DNA of 64,000 nucleotides from Paraburkholderia caffeinitolerans (lineage in GTDB: Bacteria; Pseudomonadota; Gammaproteobacteria; Burkholderiales; Burkholderiaceae): NCBI RefSeq assembly GCF_902859945.1, contig NZ_CADIKL010000002.1, positions 62,001 through 126,000 of the forward strand. The letters run 5' to 3'. A program made the position numbers and the translations under genes. The notes under the pieces were generated by a model. It was not told where the DNA came from, did no database searches, and saw only the letters and a program-made list of their open reading frames with translations. This document shows positions 35,823 through 44,782 of the stretch, in pieces (within the stretch, counting starts at the first letter, position 1; each line of letters starts with the position of its first letter).

Positions 35823-36352
35823 GGCGTACTCCGCCCCGGCATGGGTAGCCCTTCTTCGCGACATTCGACCGGGCAGCCCGCCTTGAGGCACGGCCCGTCG
35901 TCGCAGAAGCGGCATAGCTGCATCGCATGGGCCGGGTCGCGCGTCTCGTGCCAGAGCATCTTGATCATCAGGTCTTCGAGCACCTGGCGCTCGTTACTGT
36001 CGAGATGGCTCACGATGCGCATCAGGACGTCTTCGCGCGCGCTCCTCAGGCGCTTGACCTCCCGTCGGCCGTTGGCAGTCAGCGCAAGCGCGACGGAACG
36101 CTTATCGGCGCCGGCTCGCTTTTCAACGAGGCCGGCATCGACCAGACCCGCCACCGCGCGCACAGCCGCAGGATGCGATAGCGCGACGGCATCGCGCAGC
36201 AGTTCAATGGAGGCGTCCGGGTATTGGCCGATTGCATTGAGCATCGCCCGTGCCGTGGAGCCGGCGATGGCCAAAGAAGTATTCAACGCGGACATCTCGT
36301 CCGTGACGAGTACGGCGAGTGCGCCGAGCAGATTTTCTGTGCGCTGCGTCAT
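35819..36352 (-). CDS. MarR-family regulator with C-terminal cysteine cluster
   Basis: A 177-residue MarR protein. The winged helix (LLRDAVALSHPAAVRAVAGLVDAGLVEKRAGADKRSVALALTANGRRE) is standard. The C-terminus holds five Cys (147, 150, 155, 160, 164; LCRFCDDGPCLKAGCPVEC), which could bind metal, an Fe-S cluster or act as a thiol switch. Start at 36352 follows GGGGTG. Downstream is an MFS gene (ATGA overlap), and divergent is a CxxC thioredoxin-like gene, consistent with a redox role. Confidence 0.85.
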   Translation of the reverse strand: MTQRTENLLGALAVLVTDEMSALNTSLAIAGSTARAMLNAIGQYPDASIELLRDAVALSHPAAVRAVAGLVDAGLVEKRAGADKRSVALALTANGRREVKRLRSAREDVLMRIVSHLDSNERQVLEDLMIKMLWHETRDPAHAMQLCRFCDDGPCLKAGCPVECREEGLPMPGRSTP

Positions 36353-36376
36353 AGGACACCCCAAATACATGCATCA

Positions 36377-36400
36377 TGCACATATGCAGTGTGCACATAT
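36377..36400. promoter_or_regulatory. Direct repeats TGCACATAT upstream of MarR
   Basis: TGCACATAT occurs at 36377-36385 and 36392-36400, 15 bp apart, just before the MarR start and in the region divergent to the thioredoxin-like gene. An overlapping partial dyad ATATG/CATAT is present. Likely operator of the MarR protein. Confidence 0.45.
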
Positions 36401-36476
36401 TTTGAGAGAAATTCAAGGACCACGAGTCGCTCTGGCGGCGTAACGTTTCCATGGGTTCTCCCGCGCGCCATACCTG

Positions 36477-36497
36477 TTTTGTATCGCCATGTATCTG
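36477..36497 (+). promoter_or_regulatory. TGTAT-type motif before the thioredoxin-like gene
   Basis: TGTATCGCCATGTATCTG here is nearly repeated at 38353-38369 (TGTATGCCAATGTATCTG), before the alpha/beta hydrolase gene. It may be a shared activator or repressor site, or the surviving 5' end of a duplicated locus. Confidence 0.35.
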
Positions 36498-36601
36498 ACG
36501 CGCACCGCGACACACTATGTTTCGTGGGCGAGCACGCTGGACATCTGCGAGATACGCATGCGCCCCACTATGGTCGGACACCTCATCCTGGAGATTCCGT
36601 C

Positions 36602-37174
36602 ATGTTCGATCGACTCAAGACTGCGGCCGCCCTCGCCGCGATCGCTGGGCTAACCGCCACCGGCGCCTGGGCGGCGTTTACATCCGATCCGAATTCCGAA
36701 ACCGAATCGGCGCCCGTGCAGACCGGCGCGATCGCGCCCGACTTCACCGGCACCGGCGCCTGGCTCAACAGCACGCCGCTCGACCTCAAGCAATTGCGCG
36801 GCAAGGTCGTGCTCGTCGAATTCTGGACCTTCGATTGCATCAACTGCGCGCATACGCTGCCCTATGTGAAGGACTGGTACGCGCGCTATCACGACAAGGG
36901 ACTGGTGGTAATCGGCGTACATACGCCCGAATATCCGTTCGAGCGCGACACCGGCAATCTGAAGAAAGCCATTGTCCGGTTCGGCATTCAATACCCCGTC
37001 GTGCAGGACAATCAGTATGCGACGTGGAATGCTTACGGGAACCAGTATTGGCCCGCGCTTTATCTCATCGATAAAAACGGCAAGGTGGCTTACAAGCGCG
37101 TTGGAGAGGGACGCTACGACGAGACCGAACAAACGATTCGGAATTTGCTGGGAGTGGGTGGCAAGCGCGGGTGA
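36602..37174 (+). CDS. Exported thioredoxin-like (redoxin/DipZ C-terminal type) protein
   Basis: A 190-residue protein with an N-terminal signal or anchor (TAAALAAIAGLTATGAWAA) and a TlpA/DipZ-like thioredoxin domain. The active site is WTFDCINC (C79, C82), and the later block IQYPVVQDNQYATWNAYGNQYWPALYLIDKNGK is typical of the family. It should act as a periplasmic thiol-disulfide or peroxide-handling protein. Divergent from a MarR gene with a Cys cluster. A perfect hairpin terminator follows. A decayed second copy lies at 38577-38718. Confidence 0.88.
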   Translation: MFDRLKTAAALAAIAGLTATGAWAAFTSDPNSETESAPVQTGAIAPDFTGTGAWLNSTPLDLKQLRGKVVLVEFWTFDCINCAHTLPYVKDWYARYHDKGLVVIGVHTPEYPFERDTGNLKKAIVRFGIQYPVVQDNQYATWNAYGNQYWPALYLIDKNGKVAYKRVGEGRYDETEQTIRNLLGVGGKRG

Positions 37175-37186
37175 TTCGTCATGCTG

Positions 37187-37220
37187 AAAGGACAAGCACC
37201 GGCAACGGTGCTTGTCCTTT
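37187..37220 (+). terminator. Rho-independent terminator after the thioredoxin-like gene
   Basis: Perfect 15-bp stem AAAGGACAAGCACCG with a GCAA loop, followed by TTTTATAT. Because the A-rich side mirrors the T tract, it can also end the convergent hydrolase transcript. Confidence 0.9.
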
Positions 37221-37253
37221 TATATCGCTACGAATAATCGCAGCGACCCTGCA

Positions 37254-38282
37254 TCACAAATGCGTCACCTGCAAGATAGCTTCGGCAAATGCTTTGGGTG
37301 CTTCCTGCGGCAAGTCATGGCCAATACCGCCGGCAATATTGCGGTGCACATACTTGCCCGAGAACTTCTTCGCATAGGCGCTTGGCTGCGGATGCGGCGC
37401 ACCGTTTGCATCGCCTTCCAGGGTGATCGTGGGCACAGAAATAGTCGGCGCCGTGGCCAACTTCTGCTCGATGCTGTCGTATTTCGATTCGCCCTGCGCG
37501 AGACCGAGACGCCACCGATAATTGTGAACGACGACGGCCACGTGATCCGGATTCTCGAACGCCGCGGCCGAGCGTGCGTAGGTCGCATCGTCGAAATTCC
37601 ATTTAGGCGACGCCAGTTTCCATATCAGCTTGTTGAATGCTTCGCGGTTTTCCGCGTAACCCTGCGCGCCGCGCTCGGTCGCGAAGTAGTACTGATACCA
37701 CCACTGAAATTCCGCTTCCGGTGGCAGCGGCTTCTTATTCGCCGCCTGGCTGCCGATCAGGTAGCCGCTCACCGAAACCAACCCCTTGACCCGTTCGGGC
37801 CACAGCGCAGCGATGATGTTGGCCGTGCGCGCACCCCAGTCATAGCCGCCAAGCACCGCCTGATCGATCTTCAAAGCATCCATCAACGCGACGATGTCGA
37901 CGGCGGTCGCTGCCTGCTGCCCGTTGCGCGGCGTATCCGCCGAGAGAAAGCGCGTCGATCCGTAGCCGCGCAGATACGGCACGATCACGCGATAACCCGC
38001 CCCCGCGAGCAGCGGCGCGACCTCGACGTAGCTATGGATATCGTACGGCCAGCCGTGCAGCAATAGAACCACAGGGCCATTCTCCGGCCCCGCCTGCGCA
38101 TAGCCCACGTTGAGCACGCCGGCATCGATCTGCTGGATCGGTCCGAACGACACGCCGCTACCTGTGCGCGCGCTCGACGACTGCGCGCGCGCAATGCTGC
38201 TCAAGCCCAGTTCCGCGAGGCTGACGCTTGCCAGCGCGGTGCCAAGAAGGCGGCGGCGGCGGACGTTGACGGGATCTGACAT
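37254..38282 (-). CDS. Tat-exported alpha/beta hydrolase (epoxide hydrolase/haloalkane dehalogenase-like)
   Basis: A 342-residue protein with a twin-arginine signal (VRRRRLLGTALASVSLAEL). The hydrolase domain has HGWP (76-79), nucleophile elbow GGYDWGA with Asp148 and a late His in GGIGHDLPQEAP. An Asp nucleophile is the mark of epoxide hydrolases and haloalkane dehalogenases, unlike Ser esterases. Start at 38282 follows AAAAGGAG. It is convergent to the thioredoxin-like gene. Such exported hydrolases are common in Burkholderiaceae; the natural substrate is unknown. Confidence 0.85.
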   Translation of the reverse strand: MSDPVNVRRRRLLGTALASVSLAELGLSSIARAQSSSARTGSGVSFGPIQQIDAGVLNVGYAQAGPENGPVVLLLHGWPYDIHSYVEVAPLLAGAGYRVIVPYLRGYGSTRFLSADTPRNGQQAATAVDIVALMDALKIDQAVLGGYDWGARTANIIAALWPERVKGLVSVSGYLIGSQAANKKPLPPEAEFQWWYQYYFATERGAQGYAENREAFNKLIWKLASPKWNFDDATYARSAAAFENPDHVAVVVHNYRWRLGLAQGESKYDSIEQKLATAPTISVPTITLEGDANGAPHPQPSAYAKKFSGKYVHRNIAGGIGHDLPQEAPKAFAEAILQVTHL

Positions 38283-38348
38283 GACTGACTTCTCCTTTTC
38301 GGTTGTGACAGTGAGTTACAACGGATTTATAGCCGAATAGTGTGAAGA

Positions 38349-38369
38349 CTTTGTATGCCAATGTATCTG
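38349..38369. promoter_or_regulatory. TGTAT-type motif before the alpha/beta hydrolase
   Basis: TGTATGCCAATGTATCTG matches the motif at 36480-36497 with two differences and a short shift. It lies about 70-90 bp before the hydrolase start. Further along, GCTATAC mirrors GTATCTG, giving a loose dyad. The rest of 38283-38576 is non-coding as far as I can see. Confidence 0.35.
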
Positions 38370-38576
38370 CCATATCGCTATACACACAACGAATTAATAA
38401 CTACCGCTATAAAAACATGCCGGATACATGGGCCGGGTCTAATGCATCAACGGCGAAATCCACACGAGGCCTTCCACAGATTAGGATTCCGACACATTAA
38501 CCAGATAGCGATGCGTCATCCGCATCATTCACTTCTTTTCATGAGACGTCGCCCTGAGTCACGCGGCAGTACTTCG

Positions 38577-38718
38577 CTACACAGGCAATCTGAAAAAAGC
38601 GATTGCGCGGTTCGGCATTCAATATCCCGTGTGCAGGACAACCGGTATGCGACGTGGAATGCGTATGGGAACCCGTATTGGCGCGCGCTCTATCTCATCG
38701 ATAAAAACGGCAAGGTGA
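38577..38718 (+). pseudogene. Remnant of a second thioredoxin-like gene
   Basis: This stretch is clearly homologous to 36949-37089 inside the thioredoxin-like gene: it keeps GGCAATCTGAA, GTATGCGACGTGGAATGC and CTCATCGATAAAAACGGCAA. One base is missing in the middle (CCCGTGTGCAGG against CCCGTCGTGCAGG), which breaks the frame, and both the 5' part with the CxxC site and the 3' end are gone. The upstream TGTAT motif may be part of the same old duplication. Confidence 0.8.
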
Positions 38719-38754
38719 TTCCCGCCATGGAAGACGGCGTATCCGAATCGCTCA

Positions 38755-39858
38755 TCACACGCGCAATCCGGTCTTCGAATCGAAGAAATGCAAATGCTGC
38801 TGCAACCATGCAACGTCGACCCGTTCGCCCGGCTGCGGCCGATGCGCCGCCGGCAGACGCCACACGATTTCCTGATTGCCGAATCGGCCGTGCGCGAGAT
38901 TGTCGGCGCCCAGCAACTCGCACGTTTCGACGTCCACGGCGAGCGACGGCCGGCCGGCCGCAGGCGTCATGTGCTCGGCGCGCATGCCCAGCGTGTATTC
39001 GCCTCCGGGCACAAGCTTCGCGAGAACGGAGGCGTCCAGCTTCGACGCGTCAGCATCCGCGCCAACCGGCAGGCGCGGTCCGTTGCCCGCAACTTCGAAG
39101 CAACGTAGATCGTCCGAAAGACGCCCTTTCAGCAGATTCATTGCGGGCGAGCCGATGAAGCCCGCGACGAATTCACTCGCTGGCGCCTCGTACACTTCGC
39201 TCGGCACGCCGATCTGCTCGATGTGCCCGCCATTCATCACCACGATCCGCTGCCCGAGCGTCATCGCCTCAACCTGATCGTGGGTCACGTACAGGCTGGT
39301 AGTCTTTAGCCGCTGATGCAGCCGCTGAATCTCGAAACGCATCTGTACGCGCAGCTTTGCGTCGAGATTCGAGAGTGGCTCGTCGAACAGGAACACCGAC
39401 GGTTCGCGCACGATCGCCCGCCCCATCGCGACCCGCTGGCGCTGGCCGCCGGAAAGGTCGCGAGGCCGCCGGTCGAGCAGCTTGTCCAACTCGAGGATCT
39501 TCGCAGCGCTCGCAACGCGCTGCTCGATCAGCCCGCGTTCGATGCCGCGGATCTTGAGTCCGTACGCCATGTTCTGCGCGACACTCATGTGCGGATAAAG
39601 CGCGTAATTCTGGAACACCATTGCGATGTCGCGGTCCTTGGGCTCCAGCGTGTTGACGACGCGTTCCCCGATCGAGATCGTACCGCCCGTCACGCTCTCA
39701 AGCCCGGCGACCATCCGCAACAAGGTAGATTTTCCGCAACCCGAAGGGCCAACGAGCACCACGAACTCTCCGTCGGCGACATCGAGGCTGACCGAGTGGA
39801 GCACCGTATGCTTGCCGTCATAGCTCTTGCGCACGCCGTCGAGTGTCAGGGCCGCCAT
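38755..39858 (-). CDS. ugpC: sn-glycerol-3-phosphate ABC transporter ATPase (UgpC)
   Basis: A 367-residue MalK-type ATPase: Walker [10 protein letters not shown], signature LSGGQRQR, Walker [12 protein letters not shown], then a TOBE/OB domain (about 240-360). It is the last gene of a ugpBAEC-ordered set, 73 bases after ugpE. It powers uptake of glycerol-3-phosphate and glycerophosphodiesters. The phosphodiesterase gene ugpQ, often next, is absent; the thioredoxin remnant lies there instead. Confidence 0.88.
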   Translation of the reverse strand: MAALTLDGVRKSYDGKHTVLHSVSLDVADGEFVVLVGPSGCGKSTLLRMVAGLESVTGGTISIGERVVNTLEPKDRDIAMVFQNYALYPHMSVAQNMAYGLKIRGIERGLIEQRVASAAKILELDKLLDRRPRDLSGGQRQRVAMGRAIVREPSVFLFDEPLSNLDAKLRVQMRFEIQRLHQRLKTTSLYVTHDQVEAMTLGQRIVVMNGGHIEQIGVPSEVYEAPASEFVAGFIGSPAMNLLKGRLSDDLRCFEVAGNGPRLPVGADADASKLDASVLAKLVPGGEYTLGMRAEHMTPAAGRPSLAVDVETCELLGADNLAHGRFGNQEIVWRLPAAHRPQPGERVDVAWLQQHLHFFDSKTGLRV

Positions 39859-39931
39859 GCGTCGCCCTCCCGCGTCGATCGAACCATTGGAACGCCTGCT
39901 GCGGATCCGCTCATGACCATCCCTCTTGTAC

Positions 39932-40777
39932 TCATTTTTCTGAATCGACCAGCCCGCGCACGAACCAACGCTGCATCGTCAGCACGACGACAAGCGGAGG
40001 CAGCATCGCGAGCAGCGTCGCTGCCATCACGCGATGCCATTCGGTCGCGGCGTCCCCGCTCGCGATCATGCTCTTGATGCCGACGACCGCCGTCGTCATC
40101 GACTGCGAGCTCGTAATCAGGATTGGCCACAAATACTGGTTCCATCCGTAGATGAATGTGATGACGAAAAGCGCCGCGATATTGGTCTTCGAAAGCGGCA
40201 GCAGCACGTCCCAGAAGAAACGCATCGGACCTGCGCCGTCAATGCGCGCCGCCTCGACCAGTTCGTCGGGCAACGTGAGAAAGAACTGGCGAAACAGGAA
40301 GGTCGCGGTGGCCGATGCGGTCAGCGGCAGCGTCAGGCCCGCGTAGCCGTTGACCATGTTCAGCGTTGACACGACCTGAACGGTCGGAAAGATCCGCACT
40401 TCGACCGGCAGCATGAGCGTCGAGAAGATCAGCCAGAACGACATCATGCGCAGCGGAAAGCGGAAAAACACGATCGCGTACGCCGATATGATCGACACGG
40501 TGATCTTGCCAACCGATATCACGAGGGCCATCACGAGGCTGTTGGCGAGCATCCGGCCGAACGGCGCGGCGGCATTACCGCTGCCGTGCGTCCACACCGA
40601 GACGACGTTCTCGATCAGGTGCGTGCTCGGCACCAGACGCAGCGGCACGGTGAAGACTTCCGCCTTGCTCATCGTTGCCGCGCAAAAAGCCACGTACACC
40701 GGAAACGCAATGATCGCGACGCCGGCGATCAGCATCGCGTGGCAGAACAGATCGAATCCGCGCCGGTTCTCAATCAT
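39932..40777 (-). CDS. ugpE: sn-glycerol-3-phosphate ABC transporter permease (UgpE)
   Basis: A 281-residue MalG-type permease of six membrane segments; the EAA loop is [28 protein letters not shown]. The motif [20 protein letters not shown] and [11 protein letters not shown] are typical of UgpE. Its start overlaps the ugpA stop by ATGA. Forms the inner-membrane channel with UgpA. Confidence 0.88.
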   Translation of the reverse strand: MIENRRGFDLFCHAMLIAGVAIIAFPVYVAFCAATMSKAEVFTVPLRLVPSTHLIENVVSVWTHGSGNAAAPFGRMLANSLVMALVISVGKITVSIISAYAIVFFRFPLRMMSFWLIFSTLMLPVEVRIFPTVQVVSTLNMVNGYAGLTLPLTASATATFLFRQFFLTLPDELVEAARIDGAGPMRFFWDVLLPLSKTNIAALFVITFIYGWNQYLWPILITSSQSMTTAVVGIKSMIASGDAATEWHRVMAATLLAMLPPLVVVLTMQRWFVRGLVDSEK

Positions 40778-41658
40778 GAATATTTCACCTTGCGTTCGAC
40801 GAAGCGGAATTGCACCACCGTCAGCCCAATGACGACCAGCATCATGATCACCGACTGTGCGCCCGAGCTGCCGATGTCGAGCCCCTGAAAGCCCTCGGTG
40901 AAAATCTTGTAGACGAGCGTCTTGGTGGCCTGCCCCGGCCCGCCGCCGGTCGCGGCGTCGATCACCGGAAGCGTGTCGAAGAACGCGTACACCAGATTGA
41001 CGACCAGCAGAAAGAAGCTGATGGGCGACAACAACGGCAGCGCAATCCCGAAGAAGCGCCGCACAGGTCCCGCACCGTCTATCGCAGCCGCCTCGATCAG
41101 CGAGCGGGGAATGGCCTGCAGACCCGCGTAGAAGAACAGGAAGTTATAGCTGACCTGCTTCCAGACCGACGCCATCACGACGAGCGCCATCGCCTGGCCG
41201 CCGTTGAGCGCGTGATTCCACGTAATGCCGACCTTCGCCAGCGCGAACGTGACGATGCCAATGCTCGGATTGAACAGGAATCCCCACAAAACCGCGGCAA
41301 TTGCGGGCGCGACCGCATAAGGCCAGATCAGCAAAGTCCGGTAGATGAGCTTGCCGCGCGTGATGCGATCGGCCATCGCCGCGAGAAACAGCGACACGAC
41401 GAGCCCGATCGCGGTGACGAGCGCACTGAAAACCAGCGTCGTGCGAAACGAAGCGAGGTACAGCGGGTCTTCAAACAAACCTTTGAAGTTGGCGAACCCA
41501 ACGAATACGGTGGAAATGCCGAACGCGTCCTGGGACGAGGTGGACTGCCAGAGCGCAACGCCCGCGGGCCACAGAAAAAACACGATCGTAATCGCAAGCT
41601 GGGGCGCAATCAGCAGCCAGGGCAACCAACCCGCGCCAAAATTCGTCCGGCGTTCCAT
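40774..41658 (-). CDS. ugpA: sn-glycerol-3-phosphate ABC transporter permease (UgpA)
   Basis: A 294-residue MalF-type permease. Start [20 protein letters not shown] at 41658 fits the family; the frame extends upstream into ugpB and was trimmed. EAA loop [27 protein letters not shown]. Lies 16 bases after the ugpB stop. Confidence 0.88.
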   Translation of the reverse strand: MERRTNFGAGWLPWLLIAPQLAITIVFFLWPAGVALWQSTSSQDAFGISTVFVGFANFKGLFEDPLYLASFRTTLVFSALVTAIGLVVSLFLAAMADRITRGKLIYRTLLIWPYAVAPAIAAVLWGFLFNPSIGIVTFALAKVGITWNHALNGGQAMALVVMASVWKQVSYNFLFFYAGLQAIPRSLIEAAAIDGAGPVRRFFGIALPLLSPISFFLLVVNLVYAFFDTLPVIDAATGGGPGQATKTLVYKIFTEGFQGLDIGSSGAQSVIMMLVVIGLTVVQFRFVERKVKYS

Positions 41659-41674
41659 GTATCGAGGTATCCGC

Positions 41675-43024
41675 TTACTGGTTTGCCGTCTTCTCGAAGC
41701 GGCGCAGCAACTCGTCGCCGCGCGAGTTCGCACTGTCGAGCGCTTGTTGCGGTGTCTTCTTGCCGGCCCAGACCTGCTCCAGCTCCTCGTCGATGGCCGT
41801 GCGGATCTGCGGCATGTAGCCAAGACGCAGCCCGCGCGTGTAAGGCAGAGGCGGCTTGTTCAACATCTGCTTCGTCGCCGTATCTGCGCCGGGATTCTTG
41901 TCGTAGTAGCCCTGTTCACGTGTCAGGTCGTAGGCCGCCTTCGTAACCGGCAGATAGCCCGTGTCCTGATGCCACTTCGCGGCAACAGGCGCCGAAGTGA
42001 GGTAGGACAGAAACTGCGCAACGCCCTTGTACGTATCGGCACTTTTGCCGCTCAGCACCCACAGGCTCGCACCGCCGATGACCGCGTTCTGCGGCGCACC
42101 CTTCACGCTCGGGTCGTACGGCATCATGCCGGTGCCGTACTTGAACTTCGCGTACTGCCGAACGTTCGCGAGCGAACCCGACGAGCCCATCATGATGCCG
42201 CAGTCGCCGCTATAGAATTTGGCGGTGGCTTCGTCCTTGCGGCCCACGTAGGTGAAGGTGCCCTGCTTCGCCATGTTCTGCAGGAAAGCGATGTGCGCGA
42301 CCTGCAGCGGCTTGTTGATTTCGAGCTGCGCGTCGGTCCCGTCGAAGCCGTTATTGCGCGTCGCGATCGGCGCTGCATGCCATGCGCTGTAGTTCTCGAT
42401 CTGGATCCAGCCCTGCCAGCCGGTCGTAAAGCCGCAGGTCATGCCCGCTGCCTTGAGTTTCGCGGCATCGTCGGCGACCTCGGGCCAAGTCTTCGGCGGC
42501 ACGTCCGGGTTCAGGCCGGCCTTTTTGAATGCGTCCTTGTTGTAGTAGAGCACCGGCGTCGAGCTGTTGAACGGCATCGACACCAGATGGCCCGTCTTCG
42601 CGTCGCTGTAGTAGCTCGCGATGGTCGGCACGAACGCCTTCTCGTCGAACGCCACGCCGGCCTTCGTCATCACGTCGTACACCGGAATGATCGCCTTCTT
42701 CGCGCTCATCATTGTGGCGGTGCCGACTTCGTACACCTGCAGGATCGCGGGCGCGTCGCCGCTGCGATACGCGGCAATGCCCGCGGCCATCGTCTGGTCG
42801 TAAGTGCCTTTGAAGACCGGCACGATCTTGTACTGGCTTTGCGACGCGTTGAACTGCTGTGCGATCTCGTTCACACGATCGCCAAGCTTGCCTTCCATCG
42901 CATGCCAAAACTGGATTTCGGTTGCCGCGTGAGCGCTTTGCATCAGCCCGGCGAGCATCAGCGCCGCAGAAGCCGCTCGCAAACCAACGCCGAATCGGCC
43001 ATTGCGCTGCTGGGTGGTTTTCAT
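41675..43024 (-). CDS. ugpB: sn-glycerol-3-phosphate ABC transporter binding protein (UgpB)
   Basis: A 449-residue periplasmic binding protein. Signal peptide [19 protein letters not shown], then [28 protein letters not shown], the UgpB start, and later [15 protein letters not shown] with the family's glycerol-phosphate-binding region. Start at 43024 follows AAAAGGA. First gene of the ugp operon; expression may respond to phosphate limitation, but I did not find a convincing Pho box upstream. Confidence 0.9.
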   Translation of the reverse strand: MKTTQQRNGRFGVGLRAASAALMLAGLMQSAHAATEIQFWHAMEGKLGDRVNEIAQQFNASQSQYKIVPVFKGTYDQTMAAGIAAYRSGDAPAILQVYEVGTATMMSAKKAIIPVYDVMTKAGVAFDEKAFVPTIASYYSDAKTGHLVSMPFNSSTPVLYYNKDAFKKAGLNPDVPPKTWPEVADDAAKLKAAGMTCGFTTGWQGWIQIENYSAWHAAPIATRNNGFDGTDAQLEINKPLQVAHIAFLQNMAKQGTFTYVGRKDEATAKFYSGDCGIMMGSSGSLANVRQYAKFKYGTGMMPYDPSVKGAPQNAVIGGASLWVLSGKSADTYKGVAQFLSYLTSAPVAAKWHQDTGYLPVTKAAYDLTREQGYYDKNPGADTATKQMLNKPPLPYTRGLRLGYMPQIRTAIDEELEQVWAGKKTPQQALDSANSRGDELLRRFEKTANQ

Positions 43025-43197
43025 GAGAGTCCTTTTGTCCGTTGAGGCTTTATTGAAAAATGGCGCGACGCACAACGTCATTCCCCTGGCGCTCAACGAA
43101 ACTCCGGAATTCTGAGTGCTTCGTTGGCACTTCAACGACAGGCGTCTCCCCGATCCCACGCATTCGGCTGTGTGAGCGCAAAGCCTAGCACGAAGCT

Positions 43198-43383
43198 TCA
43201 TTGCAGGCGCGCTGAACGGCCCGTGTCGCCGAGAATCGCGACCGCGAAATGGTAGGCAACCGAAAGACCGGTCGAGAGCACCCCGGTGGGAAAGCGTTCG
43301 GCGAAGGCAGCGAGAATCGGCCCGGTGTAGGCGGCGATCAGCACGCCGAACACGGCCTAGAACACGGGCATTGACATCAGCCC
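43198..43383 (-). pseudogene. Remnant of an MFS (MHS-type) transporter gene
   Basis: On the minus strand the sequence reads [10 protein letters not shown], an in-frame TAG, then [52 protein letters not shown] and a stop. ERFPTxVxSTGLSxAYxxAVAI is the signature near TM10-11 of metabolite:H+ symporters. Only about 60 codons survive, with a nonsense codon, so this is a decayed fragment. The rest of 43025-43501 holds the ugpB upstream region and nothing else I can support. Confidence 0.75.
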
Positions 43384-43501
43384 CGGTAGATCGTCGCTTC
43401 GTCCACGCGCGGCGAAATCGCAGACAATAGGCACAGGGACATCAACCGCGCAGCCAGCCGAAGTGAGGCCTAGGGCGGCGCGCGCAACAGGAGATCACAT
43501 C

Positions 43502-43750
43502 ATGTCGCCCACACCGGACTACTGGTTCCGTGCCAAACGCTATGGCTGGGGATGGGGCTTGCCGACCCGCTGGCAAGGCTGGGTGGTCCTGCTCGTGTAC
43601 TTCGCGCTGATCGGCGCAACCATACGCTTTGCCCCGCCGGACCAGCATCTCGCGGTCTTCTTTTCGCTGATCGCGCTGTTCAGCGTCGCCCTCGTGGCCG
43701 TGTGCTGGCTCAAGGGCGAGCCGCCCCGCTGGCGCTGGGGCAAGGATTGA
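43502..43750 (+). CDS. Small membrane protein, function unknown
   Basis: An 82-residue protein with two hydrophobic segments (WVVLLVYFALIGATI and LAVFFSLIALFSVALVAVCWL) and a Trp/Arg-rich start (YWFRAKRYGWGWGLPTRWQGW). It ends in a positive tail PPRWRWGKD. Short proteins with this start are common in proteobacteria but of unknown role. Start at 43502 follows CAGGAGATCA. The gene stands alone, convergent to the sulfotransferase operon. Confidence 0.7.
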   Translation: MSPTPDYWFRAKRYGWGWGLPTRWQGWVVLLVYFALIGATIRFAPPDQHLAVFFSLIALFSVALVAVCWLKGEPPRWRWGKD

Positions 43751-43774
43751 GGCCGCTCGCCACGACAGCTTCGT

Positions 43775-44782
43775 TCACACTCTGAACGCCGCCTCGAAGC
43801 GCGCAGCGAAACGGTCGAACTCAGCTTCGGGCAAGTGGTTGATGCCCGCCGCGCGCTTTCTCCCACCCCCCGTTTCGAACTGGCGACAGAAGTCGTCGGC
43901 GCCGGTCGCGCAGCCGGCCGGCACCCGCAGGCTCACCACGAAGCCGCCGCCCGATTTCGGCGAAAGCACGGCAAGCGCACGATCCGGCTCGCGCTGCAAT
44001 CGCTCGTTGGCGAGCGTGCCCGTTGCGCGGCGCGCCCATGCCTCGCCCGGCAGCCGGATCAATTGCGCACCCGGCACGTCGCGCTCGGCACGCAGCGCGC
44101 GCGCCTTCGTCATGTCGTCGCGATAGCCATCGTTTAGCGCCACGAACACTCCATCAGCGCCATCGGCCGCCGTGAACGCGAGCGGATCGGCGAATGGCAG
44201 CAACGCCTCGGCCAGTGCCTCGGGTGCGAAATGCAGATCGTCGACGGTCTCGCCATAGGCGTTGTAGTTCAACAGCAGGCCTAGCTGCGCAAGTTGCCCG
44301 AGTGTCTCGCCATCGATGCCATGCGCGCGGGCGAGCGCTTCGCCAAGCGTGGTCAGCGCGTCGCCATACGCGCCCACGATCGCCCAGCGCACGTGCCGCC
44401 CGCCGAGGTAAGCGTTGACGAGCGCGCTCGTGCACACGTCCGGCGCCGTGTTGATGTGCGCCGTGAAGCGCGGATGCACAGGCAGCTCGCCCGCGAAATG
44501 GTGGTCGAAATAGCGCAGCGATGCGCCTTCGTCGAGCAGCCGCTGGACGTCGTCGCGGTTCTGGTCGTGCGAGACATCGAGCACGGTGACCTGCGCGCCG
44601 TTACTGGCCGATACGCGCTTGAGCAAATGGATGTCGCGCTTCACGCCAGTAACCAGCACCGCCTCTGCGCCCTCGGCCAGCCGCAGTTGCTGCAACGCGC
44701 AGAGCCCGTCCGCATCGCCGTTGAAGGCGTAGATGGGCGGCGCCGTGACCGTTCGCTCCGTCATGGGTGCGGCATGGCTCAT
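43775..44782 (-). CDS. DHH/DHHA1 phosphoesterase (NrnA-like; candidate PAP phosphatase)
   Basis: A 335-residue DHH-superfamily protein. Motif I is FNGDADGLCAL (D23, D25), motif II VLDVSHDQ, the name-giving DHH is at 93-95 (YFDHH), motif IV is GAYGD, and a C-terminal DHHA1-like domain ends in GGGRKRAAGINHLP. The usual His of the GGGH...AAG loop is replaced by Arg. Relatives such as NrnA degrade short oligonucleotides and also dephosphorylate 3'-phosphoadenosine-5'-phosphate (PAP). PAP is the product of the sulfotransferase encoded in the same operon, so PAP removal is the attractive role here (inference). The start overlaps the SDR stop by ATGA. Confidence 0.8.
   Translation of the reverse strand: MSHAAPMTERTVTAPPIYAFNGDADGLCALQQLRLAEGAEAVLVTGVKRDIHLLKRVSASNGAQVTVLDVSHDQNRDDVQRLLDEGASLRYFDHHFAGELPVHPRFTAHINTAPDVCTSALVNAYLGGRHVRWAIVGAYGDALTTLGEALARAHGIDGETLGQLAQLGLLLNYNAYGETVDDLHFAPEALAEALLPFADPLAFTAADGADGVFVALNDGYRDDMTKARALRAERDVPGAQLIRLPGEAWARRATGTLANERLQREPDRALAVLSPKSGGGFVVSLRVPAGCATGADDFCRQFETGGGRKRAAGINHLPEAEFDRFAARFEAAFRV

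Noticed and set aside
43025..43197. Pho box before ugpB
   Set aside because: I looked for paired CTGTCAT-like repeats 11 bp apart and did not find a convincing pair.
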